Positions 1 to 6,238 of a DNA stretch of 8,800 nt are shown piece by piece. Source of the stretch: CAZSPL01 sp964608735 (GTDB lineage: Bacteria > JAJVIF01 > JAPKYR01 > CAZSPL01); the NCBI GenBank assembly GCA_964608735.1, contig CAZSPL010000178.1, positions 1 through 8,800 on the forward strand, read 5' to 3'. Positions within the stretch are counted from its first letter, which is position 1. Each line of letters starts with the position of its first letter. The translations under genes were made by a program, and so were the position numbers. The notes beneath the pieces are model-generated. The model had not been told where the DNA came from. It searched no databases and was given only the letters and a program-made list of their open reading frames with translations.

Positions 1-45
1 GGGCTCGGGTTTCCTTATCGGATGGCCCGGTCGGGGCTCGGGTTT
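1..45. repeat. Short direct repeat, 33-bp period
   Basis: The 12-mer GGGCTCGGGTTT occurs at 1-12 and again at 34-45, exactly 33 bases apart. A looser echo (CCTGGGTTT) follows at 54-62. The repeat lies beyond the terminator of the leftward lipoprotein gene, and no coding sequence is evident in 1-83. It may be the end of a tandem repeat that starts outside the window, or a chance similarity in GC-rich DNA. The sequence between the copies is not conserved. Confidence 0.3.
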
Positions 46-83
46 TATCATAACCTGGGTTTAGACGTTTATACATCATCCAT

Positions 84-112
84 AAAAAAAGCCCCCTCAA
101 ATGGGGGGCTTG
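84..112 (-). terminator. Intrinsic terminator of the lipoprotein gene
   Basis: Read on the minus strand, an 8-bp stem AAGCCCCC / GGGGGCTT closes a short loop and runs straight into a T tract (the A run at 84-90 on the plus strand). It starts about 20 bases after the TAG stop of the lipoprotein gene. This is a textbook rho-independent terminator for leftward transcription. On the plus strand no T run follows, so it should act in one direction only. Confidence 0.9.
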
Positions 113-133
113 AAACTTACTCTTCCGTTAATC

Positions 134-2383
134 CTACTCATCCCTGAAACAATATGCCCATCCCGAACAGCCTATATAGAGCGAGCCGTCGTTGGAAATC
201 GATGGCGACGCACTTATCTCATACAGATACTCGCTCTCCGTATTCTTGTTCCACACGAGGTTGCCGTCGGGATCGAGGCAACTGAGCGTCCAACCCGGGC
301 CGCGGTCGCGAATGTAGATATATCCCTCGGCATCGATAGCCGGCGATGTTCGTATATTCCCGGTAACCGGATACTTCCACTTCAGCGTGCCGTTGAGATT
401 GAGGGCATAGAAGTAATGGTCGTCGCATCCCATATACAACACGCCGAGGTTCTCATCGAGGCCGCCCGATGAAATATGCGAACCGCCTGTATCGTAGTGC
501 CAGACTTCCTGACCGCCCTGGTCAATGCAGTAAATCTTGCCGTCCATCGTGCCGAAGTAGATCCGGTTGTCCAGATCGATGCATGGGCTGGAGAATATCG
601 GGCCCGACGACGGGAATGTCCACTGGATCTCGCCGTCCGAGTTGAAGCAGTACAGGTTAGTGTCATGTGAGCCGATGTAGATGAGCCCGTATGGGTCCAT
701 CGCGGGCGATGAGCGCACATCGCTGCCGGTCTGGTACTTCCACTTGAGGCTGCCGTCGTTGTTCAACGCATACACGTAATGATCGCGCGAGCCGAAGATT
801 ATTGTCCCGTCGGCCGCGATGAGCGGGCTCGATTCGGACCACCCGGTTATCTGGTAATTCCAGTTCACGGCTCCTTCCTGCGTGAACATGTAGGCGGTGC
901 CGTAGCTCGATGAATTACCGTCGATGGCGATATACATATTCCCCTCGGAATCGATACACGACGAGCAGTCCACCCAGCTCTGACCGACATCCCATCGCCA
1001 TTTCAGGCTCCCGTCGGGATACAGGGCATAATAATCCTTGTCGTCGCCGCCGAGATATACCGTGCCGTCGTGCGCGATGGTCGGCGATGAATGCAGCACG
1101 TAGTAATCATCGGTCCAGTATTTCCATGCCACGTTGTTCGTGCGCGGGCCGACATACGGCGAATGGCCCGTATGCCGCGCGTCATGACGGAACATCGGCC
1201 ATATCGGTTCGAGCGGATTCTCAAGCACACTCACGTTAATCATGCGGTAGGCTTTCATCACGCCGAAAGTCGGGTCCGCATCGGAACTCTCCGCCACGAT
1301 GAGCACCGGGTAATCACCGGCGGGAGCGTGCTTCTCGTTACTGAGTGACAGCTCATATTCCGCCCAGTTAGATGACGAATCTATCATGTCCGCGTCCTTG
1401 AAACCGCCGTGAAAATCGGGCGCCTCGACGTAGACCGAGTCCACCGTATCTATCCCCTGCCAGTCTTTGATCTCAACCCTCAGGTGCGTATAACCGTTGC
1501 CGACGATTGCGGGCTCGAGGGTGTAAGCGGTGATTTCGTAGGGCTCGATGCAGTTAGCCTCGATAGGAAAATCGCCGGGGATGTTGTTCGGCGGGTTCAC
1601 GGTGGGAGGCTTCCACGATGCATTGATCGCGTAGCCGACGCGGAAAAGGCCGTCGGGCGGGTCTATCAACAGCACTTCCGAATCCATCCCCCCGGGCTGG
1701 AAGTAATGTCGTTCGGTCTCATTATGAAAATTCTTGAATGCGTTCAATGTGCTCGAGAAATTGCCGGCCGATGCAAACTTGCCCTGCTGGTATTCGAACA
1801 TCGGCAGGCCGTTGCTTCCCGGCGCGAAGTCCTCGGTATTGAAAAGGTTGGTATAGCCGTCGGCGTTGATCAAAAACGCCTCGCCGTTTTCCGCCAGCGA
1901 TGTCCGAAGCCCCGACTCGGGGAAAATCTGCGAGCCGTCGAATATCACGATAAGCCTGACATCGAACCCCGTATACTTCGCCTGCGCGAGGAACGGGTGG
2001 ACTATCTGTATTTCAACCTGCAGATAACCCTCCGCCGTCGGTGCCATGCTGATTATCTTGATGCACTGCGTGCACGGGGATTCTTCGAGGAACCGCCGGA
2101 TGTTGATATGCATCTGGTTCGTGCGGAGAGGGATCGGCGTCATCGCGCTATGCTCCGCGTTGACCTCGAATTCATAATATCCCCACAGGTAATTGTTCCC
2201 CCATGAATCGCCGTCTTTCTCGACGGGCACGGCCTTCGCGACCGCATTGGCGGGTTCGAGCCCGCCCAGATCACCGCCGGAACTCTCTTTCGGCTCGACG
2301 GGAGCATTCCTCGAACAGGACGCCCCGAATACCGCGATCATGATCACGATGGCGAGAATCGCAAGGCGTGGCAGGTTTCTCAT
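134..2383 (-). CDS. Secreted lipoprotein with C-terminal PQQ-type beta-propeller
   Basis: This 749-residue protein starts with a signal peptide: a basic N-terminus, a hydrophobic stretch at about 7-20 and a lipobox-like GASC with the candidate lipidated Cys at 23. Residues 24-50 are a Gly/Pro/Glu-rich linker. Residues 60-270 form a beta-rich region I do not recognise, with a CTQC cysteine pair at 104-107. Residues 275-388 look Ig-like. From WPMFRHDARHTG (395-406) onward there are eight propeller repeats of the form SSP-x-(I/L)-x-x-x-G-x-(I/L)-Y-x-G ... YALN-x-(D/N)-G-x-LKWKY. They begin near 432, 474, 518, 558, 598, 638, 679 and 726, mostly 40-44 residues apart. This is the PQQ-like/BamB-type fold. 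Such proteins usually act as surface binding or scaffold modules, and no catalytic residues are evident. The start is supported by GAGG 8 bases upstream of the ATG. The gene is monocistronic, ends in a terminator and is divergent from the FmdB-like gene. Substrate and role are unknown. Confidence 0.88.
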   Translation of the reverse strand: MRNLPRLAILAIVIMIAVFGASCSRNAPVEPKESSGGDLGGLEPANAVAKAVPVEKDGDSWGNNYLWGYYEFEVNAEHSAMTPIPLRTNQMHINIRRFLEESPCTQCIKIISMAPTAEGYLQVEIQIVHPFLAQAKYTGFDVRLIVIFDGSQIFPESGLRTSLAENGEAFLINADGYTNLFNTEDFAPGSNGLPMFEYQQGKFASAGNFSSTLNAFKNFHNETERHYFQPGGMDSEVLLIDPPDGLFRVGYAINASWKPPTVNPPNNIPGDFPIEANCIEPYEITAYTLEPAIVGNGYTHLRVEIKDWQGIDTVDSVYVEAPDFHGGFKDADMIDSSSNWAEYELSLSNEKHAPAGDYPVLIVAESSDADPTFGVMKAYRMINVSVLENPLEPIWPMFRHDARHTGHSPYVGPRTNNVAWKYWTDDYYVLHSSPTIAHDGTVYLGGDDKDYYALYPDGSLKWRWDVGQSWVDCSSCIDSEGNMYIAIDGNSSSYGTAYMFTQEGAVNWNYQITGWSESSPLIAADGTIIFGSRDHYVYALNNDGSLKWKYQTGSDVRSSPAMDPYGLIYIGSHDTNLYCFNSDGEIQWTFPSSGPIFSSPCIDLDNRIYFGTMDGKIYCIDQGGQEVWHYDTGGSHISSGGLDENLGVLYMGCDDHYFYALNLNGTLKWKYPVTGNIRTSPAIDAEGYIYIRDRGPGWTLSCLDPDGNLVWNKNTESEYLYEISASPSISNDGSLYIGCSGWAYCFRDE

Positions 2384-2470
2384 GGCGAATACCTCACTCG
2401 TAAGTGTTTTTCCTGAGCATTAGACACACGACAACACATGAACATTGGATGCCCCGTGCCGTTCATTTAA

Positions 2471-2514
2471 TTGCCGCGAAAAATATTATAATGTACTATA
2501 ATTTATAACAGGAG
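2471..2514 (+). promoter_or_regulatory. Candidate promoter and RBS of the FmdB-like gene
   Basis: TTGCCG at 2471-2476 and TACTAT at 2494-2499 are 17 bases apart, each matching the sigma70 boxes at four of six positions. Overlapping TATAAT strings at 2487-2492 and 2497-2502 make the exact -10 uncertain. A ribosome binding site AGGAG lies at 2510-2514, 14 bases before the ATG, which is longer than usual. The AT-rich block contrasts with its GC-rich surroundings and may also serve the divergent lipoprotein gene, for which I found no convincing separate promoter. Confidence 0.45.
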
Positions 2515-2528
2515 CGTTTGCAAGAATA

Positions 2529-2828
2529 ATGCCTGTCTACATTTACGAACATACCGGGAAACATGGCGACTGCCCCGTGGAATTCGAGCGCTACGAGAAG
2601 ATCACCTCGGACGGCATCAAGAAATGCCCGGTATGCGGGCATCCGGTGCGGCGCATCATCAAGCAGGTCAATTTCAGCATCGACCGCATGGCCCCCTCGG
2701 AACTCAACAAGCTCGGGATGAAGAAACTCGTACGGAAGGACAAGGGCGTGTATGAAGTGGAGAACAAGGGCTCCCTCCAGGACGGCCCGAGGACTCGGAT
2801 TATCGACAAGGACAAGTACGAGAAGTAA
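2529..2828 (+). CDS. FmdB-family putative regulatory zinc-ribbon protein
   Basis: A 99-residue protein whose N-terminus MPVYIYEH...FE...KCPVCGHPVRRII matches the FmdB/CxxC zinc-ribbon family (classical start MPxYxYxCxxCG). The second knuckle CPVC (Cys33, Cys36) is intact. The first is altered: where the family usually has CxxC at 8-11, this protein has H8 and K11, with H12 and C15 nearby. Zinc could be held by a His/Cys mix (H8 or H12 with C15), as in a known H-containing variant of the family, or not at all. The C-terminal half (50-99) is charged and low in complexity, typical for the family. Members are annotated as putative regulators, but their biochemical role is poorly known. The gene precedes aspS by 102 bases on the same strand. 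Co-transcription is possible, although aspS has its own promoter. Confidence 0.8.
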   Translation: MPVYIYEHTGKHGDCPVEFERYEKITSDGIKKCPVCGHPVRRIIKQVNFSIDRMAPSELNKLGMKKLVRKDKGVYEVENKGSLQDGPRTRIIDKDKYEK

Positions 2829-2836
2829 CCGCCGGT

Positions 2837-2865
2837 TTGACACCCCATTACCCCTCGTCTAAGAT
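2837..2865 (+). promoter_or_regulatory. Sigma70-type promoter of aspS
   Basis: A perfect TTGACA at 2837-2842 and TAAGAT (five of six consensus matches) at 2860-2865 are separated by exactly 17 bases. The predicted transcript starts near 2872, leaving a leader of about 59 bases before the aspS ATG. The -35 box begins 9 bases after the stop of the FmdB-like gene, so aspS need not depend on readthrough. Confidence 0.8.
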
Positions 2866-2882
2866 TTACCCTCTTAATTTCA

Positions 2883-2913
2883 GGATGTGGCCGCGATTTC
2901 ACGGTCCGCATCC
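2883..2913 (+). promoter_or_regulatory. Leader hairpin in the aspS 5' UTR
   Basis: GGATGTGGCCG (2883-2893) pairs with CGG (2902-2904) and CCGCATCC (2906-2913). This gives 11 base pairs including one T-G wobble, a single bulged T at 2905 and an 8-base loop CGATTTCA. It sits between the promoter and the Shine-Dalgarno GAGGT at 2919-2923, ending five bases before it. No T run follows, so it is not an intrinsic terminator. It could affect mRNA stability or ribosome access, or be bound by a protein. No T-box or other known riboswitch features are seen. Confidence 0.5.
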
Positions 2914-2930
2914 GGTGCGAGGTAGCATGG

Positions 2931-4715
2931 ATGATGCTCAAGCGGACGCACAACTGCGGGATTTTACGGGTCAGCCACGCCGGTGAAGTCGTCACCATAT
3001 CGGGATGGGTTCATAAGATCCGCGACATGGGGAAGGTGCGCTTCTGCGATATCCGCGACCGCTACGGCCTCACCCAGGTGGTGTTCGACCCGTCGATATC
3101 GAGTGACGCTCACGAAGCCGGCATGACGCTCAAGCCCGAATGGGTCATCACCGTGCAGGGCACGGTGGCGCGTCGTCCCGTCGGACAGGAGAACGAGCAT
3201 CTTCCCACCGGTGAGATAGAGATCAAGGCCGAGGATTTGCAGATAGACAACGAGTGCCCCACGCCGCCGATATACATCGACCGCGACGGCGATGAAGACC
3301 GCGACACGCGATGGCGATACCGCTACCTCGAGCTCCGCCGTAAAACCATGCAGGAAAAGATCATCAAGCGGCACGAAATTTTTAAATTCATCCGCGAATT
3401 CCTGAACGAGCGTGATTTCATCGATATCGAAACGCCGTTCCTCACCAAATCGACACCCGAAGGAGCCCGCGACTTCATCGTCCCCTCCCGCATGGATCCG
3501 GGGAAATTCTATGCCCTGCCCCAGTCGCCGCAGATGTTCAAGCAATTATGCATGGTCGCGGGATATGACAAGTACTACCAGATCGTGCGATGCTTCCGCG
3601 ATGAAGACCTCCGCGCCGACCGCGCACTCGAATTCACGCAGCTCGACCTCGAGATGTCGTTCGTAGACCAGAACGATATTTTCGGACTGATGGAGGAGAT
3701 GTTCGTCGGGCTGTTCAAGGATACCGCCGGTATCGAAATCAAATCGCCCTTCAAGCGGCTTACATACGAACAGGCGATGAACGGCTACGGTTCCGACAAA
3801 CCCGACCTTCGCTATGGATTGAAATTCATCGACCTGACCGAGACATTGGCGAACTCGCAGGTAAAAGTTTTCAGGGGTGCGCTCGACGCGGGCGGCATCA
3901 TCAAAGGCATCAAGCTGAGCGGGCAGGTGCCGTCGCGTACGCAGATCGACGGTTACGCCGAAACCGCGCAATCGCTCGGCGCGAAAGGGCTCGCGCATTT
4001 CATCCTCGAAAGCGGCGGCCTGAGAAGCCCGCTTGCGAAGCACCTTACCGACGAGGAGAAGGATGCCATCGCCGCGAAAGCGAAGATGGATGTCGGCGAC
4101 ATCCTGTTCGTGATGGCCGACCAGGCGAACATAGTGCACCCGGTACTCGGCGAGTTGCGGGCTCGTTTCGCGAAGGAATACGATCTCATACCGGAGAATG
4201 AATTCGCGTTCGTCTGGGTCTATGACTTCCCCCTCTTCGGATGGTCGGAATTCGAGGGCAAGATAGTGAGCGAGCATCATCCATTCACCGCCCCCAACTG
4301 GAAACACTGGCAGGAATGGCATGAAAAAGGCAAGCCGATGGACAAGGAAGAAGTTTTCAAGATCGGCTCACAGAGCTACGACATCGTCATCAACGGCATC
4401 GAGATGGGTTCCGGAAGCGTGCGAATCCACAGGCCCGATGTCCAGCGCGATGTCTTCCGCATCCTCGGCCTGTCCGAAGAGGACATCAACGAAAAATTCG
4501 GCTTCATGATAGAAGCTTTTTCCTATGGCGCTCCGCCCCATGCCGGCATCGCCCCCGGCCTCGACCGAATAGTGCGCCTGATTACCAAAGACGAATCAAT
4601 CGCGGATATCATCGCCTTCCCGAAAACCCTCAAAGGCACCGACCTGATGACGGGCAGCCCGTCTGAATTACCCGCCGAATTCATCGAGCCTCTGGGGATT
4701 AAGATTAAGGATTAG
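2931..4715 (+). CDS. aspS: Aspartyl-tRNA synthetase
   Basis: A cytoplasmic class II synthetase that charges tRNA-Asp with aspartate using ATP. At 594 residues it is the usual bacterial length (about 590). The N-terminal OB-fold anticodon-binding domain spans about 1-105 (GWVHKIRDMG, DIRDRYGLTQVVFD). Motif 1 lies around 160-182 (ETPFLTKSTPEGARDF) and the aspartate/ATP pocket includes FYALPQSPQ (193-201). Motif 2 is at 220-241 (RCFRDEDLRADRALEFTQLD). The bacterial-type insertion (GAD) domain lies roughly at 300-430, and motif 3 is GIAPGLDRIVRL (539-550). The C-terminal LMTGSPS is typical. The start follows GAGGT by 7 bases; a second ATG is adjacent, and the ATG at 2927 is out of frame. The residue after the RD of the OB-fold loop is Met33, where discriminating enzymes usually have Leu and non-discriminating ones His, so specificity for tRNA-Asn is unclear. 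The gene has its own promoter and leader hairpin. Confidence 0.97.
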   Translation: MMLKRTHNCGILRVSHAGEVVTISGWVHKIRDMGKVRFCDIRDRYGLTQVVFDPSISSDAHEAGMTLKPEWVITVQGTVARRPVGQENEHLPTGEIEIKAEDLQIDNECPTPPIYIDRDGDEDRDTRWRYRYLELRRKTMQEKIIKRHEIFKFIREFLNERDFIDIETPFLTKSTPEGARDFIVPSRMDPGKFYALPQSPQMFKQLCMVAGYDKYYQIVRCFRDEDLRADRALEFTQLDLEMSFVDQNDIFGLMEEMFVGLFKDTAGIEIKSPFKRLTYEQAMNGYGSDKPDLRYGLKFIDLTETLANSQVKVFRGALDAGGIIKGIKLSGQVPSRTQIDGYAETAQSLGAKGLAHFILESGGLRSPLAKHLTDEEKDAIAAKAKMDVGDILFVMADQANIVHPVLGELRARFAKEYDLIPENEFAFVWVYDFPLFGWSEFEGKIVSEHHPFTAPNWKHWQEWHEKGKPMDKEEVFKIGSQSYDIVINGIEMGSGSVRIHRPDVQRDVFRILGLSEEDINEKFGFMIEAFSYGAPPHAGIAPGLDRIVRLITKDESIADIIAFPKTLKGTDLMTGSPSELPAEFIEPLGIKIKD

Positions 4716-4762
4716 GATTGTTCTAAAAATCAGGCTTTTTACTTTATATAAATAAACTTAAT

Positions 4763-4806
4763 CCGGGTGGCACGGTCTGCGCGAGCCCTGCGAGCGCTGA
4801 CCGTGG
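4763..4806. repeat. REP-like palindrome, left copy
   Basis: CACGGTC (4771-4777) pairs with GACCGTG (4799-4805). A T-T mismatch follows, then an inner stem GCGC (4779-4782) / GCGC (4794-4797) and an 11-base loop. The flank CCGGGTGG at 4763-4770 is part of the conserved unit. The first 20 bases (4763-4782) are the exact reverse complement of 5480-5499 on the other side of the transposase gene. It lies 47 bases after the aspS stop and may double as a transcript-ending or mRNA-protecting hairpin. Confidence 0.8.
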
Positions 4807-4842
4807 TCTTACTCCAAACACCAACCATAGTAAAAATGCACC

Positions 4843-5412
4843 ATGAGCAAACTTGAAAATGGAAAATATAGAAAGGAACTCAAACGCTGGAATGTTCCAG
4901 GAACCGCCCATTATTTAACCTTCTCAACATTCAATCGCAACCCCTTTCTCCTCGATGACCTCGCCTGCCAATGGCTCTGCTACTCGATATCCAACGCGCG
5001 CAGAAAACACCACTTCTCCCTTTGGGCCTATGTTTTTATGCCGGACCACGTCCATTTACTGATCTATCCGAATCTCCCCGACTATGATATGGGCAGAATT
5101 TCAGGCTCCATCAAGATGCCGGTCTCAAGGAAAGCCATACGCTATTGGAAGGAGCACAAGCCGGGTTTTCTTTCCGAGGTGACGATCAAGTAAGGCACGC
5201 GCGAAGCGAGGAGATTCTGGGAAGCGGGAGGTGGTTACGACAGGAATATTTATGAGATTGAAGCGTATAGGAAGAGTGCGGAATACGTTCATAATAATCC
5301 TGTTGCAAAGGGGCTTTGTGACATCCCTGTTGACTGGGAATGGTCGTCTGCGCGGTGGTATGCGGGTTTTCGGGATCAGCCATTGGAAATTGATGAGGAT
5401 ATGCCGGTTTAG
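4843..5412 (+). pseudogene. REP-associated tyrosine transposase (RAYT), broken by an in-frame stop
   Basis: The reading frame is 189 codons long and is interrupted at codon 117 by TAA (5191-5193). The first part has the Y1/HUH transposase core: YLTFSTFNR (24-32) and MPDHVHLLIYP with the metal-binding HVH at 69-71, then SGSIKMPVSRKAIRYW. After the stop, the same frame continues without a shift as FWEAGGGYDRN (125-135), EYVHNNPVAKG (147-157) and DWEWSSARWY, the usual C-terminal blocks of this family. The Tyr of YVHNNP (residue 148, codon 5284-5286) aligns with the catalytic Tyr115 I recall for E. coli TnpA-REP. The 116-residue product ahead of the stop therefore lacks the nucleophile. One base change would restore the frame, for example CAA for TAA. 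RAYTs act on REP hairpins, and REP-like copies flank this gene on both sides. No good ribosome binding site is seen. Intact neighbouring genes end in TAA, so reassignment is unlikely. Readthrough is possible but unsupported. Confidence 0.9.
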
Positions 5413-5415
5413 TGC

Positions 5416-5457
5416 CACGGTCAGTGCTCGAAGACTCGCACAGACCGTGCCACCCGG
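5416..5457. repeat. REP-like palindrome, right copy
   Basis: This copy begins four bases after the TAG of the transposase frame and is inverted relative to the left copy. CACGGTC (5416-5422) pairs with GACCGTG (5443-5449). Inside, after an A-A mismatch, GTGC (5424-5427) pairs with GCAC (5438-5441) around a 10-base loop, and the conserved CCACCCGG flank ends at 5457. Compared with the left copy, one inner pair has changed on both sides (C-G to T-A). The stem is thus conserved while its sequence is not, which supports a structural role. Confidence 0.8.
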
Positions 5458-5499
5458 AGGGTAGAGTGTGCCACCCGGAGCGCAGACCGTGCCACCCGG
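5447..5499. repeat. Three REP half-units at 21-bp spacing
   Basis: GTGCCACCCGG occurs at 5447-5457, 5468-5478 and 5489-5499, exactly 21 bases apart. The first belongs to the full right palindrome. The third is preceded by GCGCAGACC and gives the 20-base exact match (5480-5499) to the reverse complement of the left copy. The middle copy has a divergent 5' part. These look like half-palindromes gained by local duplication or repeated element activity. They end 35 bases before the stop of the convergent ccdA-like gene, so they may also serve as its 3' hairpin region. No separate intrinsic terminator is evident for that operon. Confidence 0.75.
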
Positions 5500-5534
5500 T
5501 TTTTGAAATATTATGAGATAGCCTCCCCTCTGAA

Positions 5535-6233
5535 TCATCCCGCTATGTAAATCATATAAAGCCCGCCTAAAATTATGAGCGCGCCGCAGATTTTTTTTAC
5601 GATGACAGCCCCTTTCGATTTTTCGTTCCAGTCCAGGTATCGCTGCACCAACCCCGTTGAAGTACCCGCCGCGACAATTACCGCACAATGACCCAGCCCG
5701 TAAACCAGCAGAAGCAGCACACCATACATGATGGAATCCGCTGAAAGCTTGAACGCCACCGCAAGCATCGGCGCCATAAATGCGAATGTGCATGGCCCCA
5801 GCGCTATCCCGAACACCAGCCCGATAATGAACGCCGCCAACATGCCTTTCCGTTTCAGGCCGATGGAATTCACACCCGAAAACGGAAGGGTAATTACATC
5901 TAAAAGATGAAGTCCGATGATGAAAAAAATCAGGGCAACGAAGTAGTTGCCGTACCGCCCGACATCGCCCATCATCCTGCCGGCGGCGGCGGTAATCGCC
6001 CCTATCAGCGCGATAGTCACAAGAATACCCACCGCGAAAAGCAGCGAGATCACGAACGCCTGCTTCGTCGTAACCCGCCCCTGATCATTTATGTAGCCGA
6101 CTATCAGCGGTATGCTCGACAGGTGGCATGGGCTCAGCAGGATGCTCAGGATACCCCACACGAAAGACGCTCCCAATGCCACTATGGGGACACCTTCAAC
6201 CGCGTGGGTCAGGTTGTCGAATAATGCTTCCAA
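5535..6233 (-). CDS. CcdA/DsbD-like membrane thiol:disulfide transporter
   Basis: A 232-residue membrane protein with about six hydrophobic segments (near 17-35, 58-83, 95-116, 131-160, 169-190, 208-231). It has the paired CcdA signatures: SPCHLSSIP with Cys36 in the first helix and GPCTFAFMAP with Cys148 in the fourth. CcdA family proteins pass electrons from cytoplasmic thioredoxin across the inner membrane to extracytoplasmic thioredoxin-like partners. The membrane-anchored thioredoxin gene five bases upstream is the obvious partner here. The start codon appears to be TTG: no ATG lies in frame before an upstream stop, and GGA sits about 8 bases ahead, overlapping the end of the thioredoxin gene. 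It is the last gene of the ArsR-controlled operon. The related ArsG family, reported as an aromatic arsenical exporter in arsEFG clusters, is an alternative reading that I cannot exclude from sequence alone. A role in cytochrome c maturation is less likely in this context. Confidence 0.85.
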   Translation of the reverse strand: MEALFDNLTHAVEGVPIVALGASFVWGILSILLSPCHLSSIPLIVGYINDQGRVTTKQAFVISLLFAVGILVTIALIGAITAAAGRMMGDVGRYGNYFVALIFFIIGLHLLDVITLPFSGVNSIGLKRKGMLAAFIIGLVFGIALGPCTFAFMAPMLAVAFKLSADSIMYGVLLLLVYGLGHCAVIVAAGTSTGLVQRYLDWNEKSKGAVIVKKICGALIILGGLYMIYIAG

Positions 6234-6238
6234 GATAG

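Noticed and set aside
1409..2206. A 265-codon plus-strand open frame opposite the lipoprotein gene
   Set aside because: It lacks a ribosome binding site and any domain, and the minus strand carries a complete signal peptide and repeat protein.
3546..4322. A 258-codon minus-strand open frame inside aspS
   Set aside because: It is a shadow of a full-length, motif-complete synthetase, with a composition typical of antisense GC-rich codons.
4716..4740. Possible intrinsic terminator after aspS (AAAAA ... TTTTT)
   Set aside because: The stem is only about five A-T pairs around a 6-base loop, too weak to call. The REP palindrome just downstream is the better candidate for ending the transcript.
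5191..5193. TAA read as glutamine (code reassignment)
   Set aside because: The FmdB-like and thioredoxin genes end in TAA at the expected family lengths, so TAA works as a stop here.
5447..5499. Possible CRISPR array
   Set aside because: The shared unit is only 11 bases, the interval is 21 bases, the flanks are similar rather than unique spacers, and no cas genes are present. REP-type half palindromes explain it better.
5125..5793. A 222-codon minus-strand open frame containing PGGTVCA-like repeats
   Set aside because: The repeats come from the REP half-units read as codons. The frame overlaps both the transposase remnant and the ccdA-like gene out of frame.
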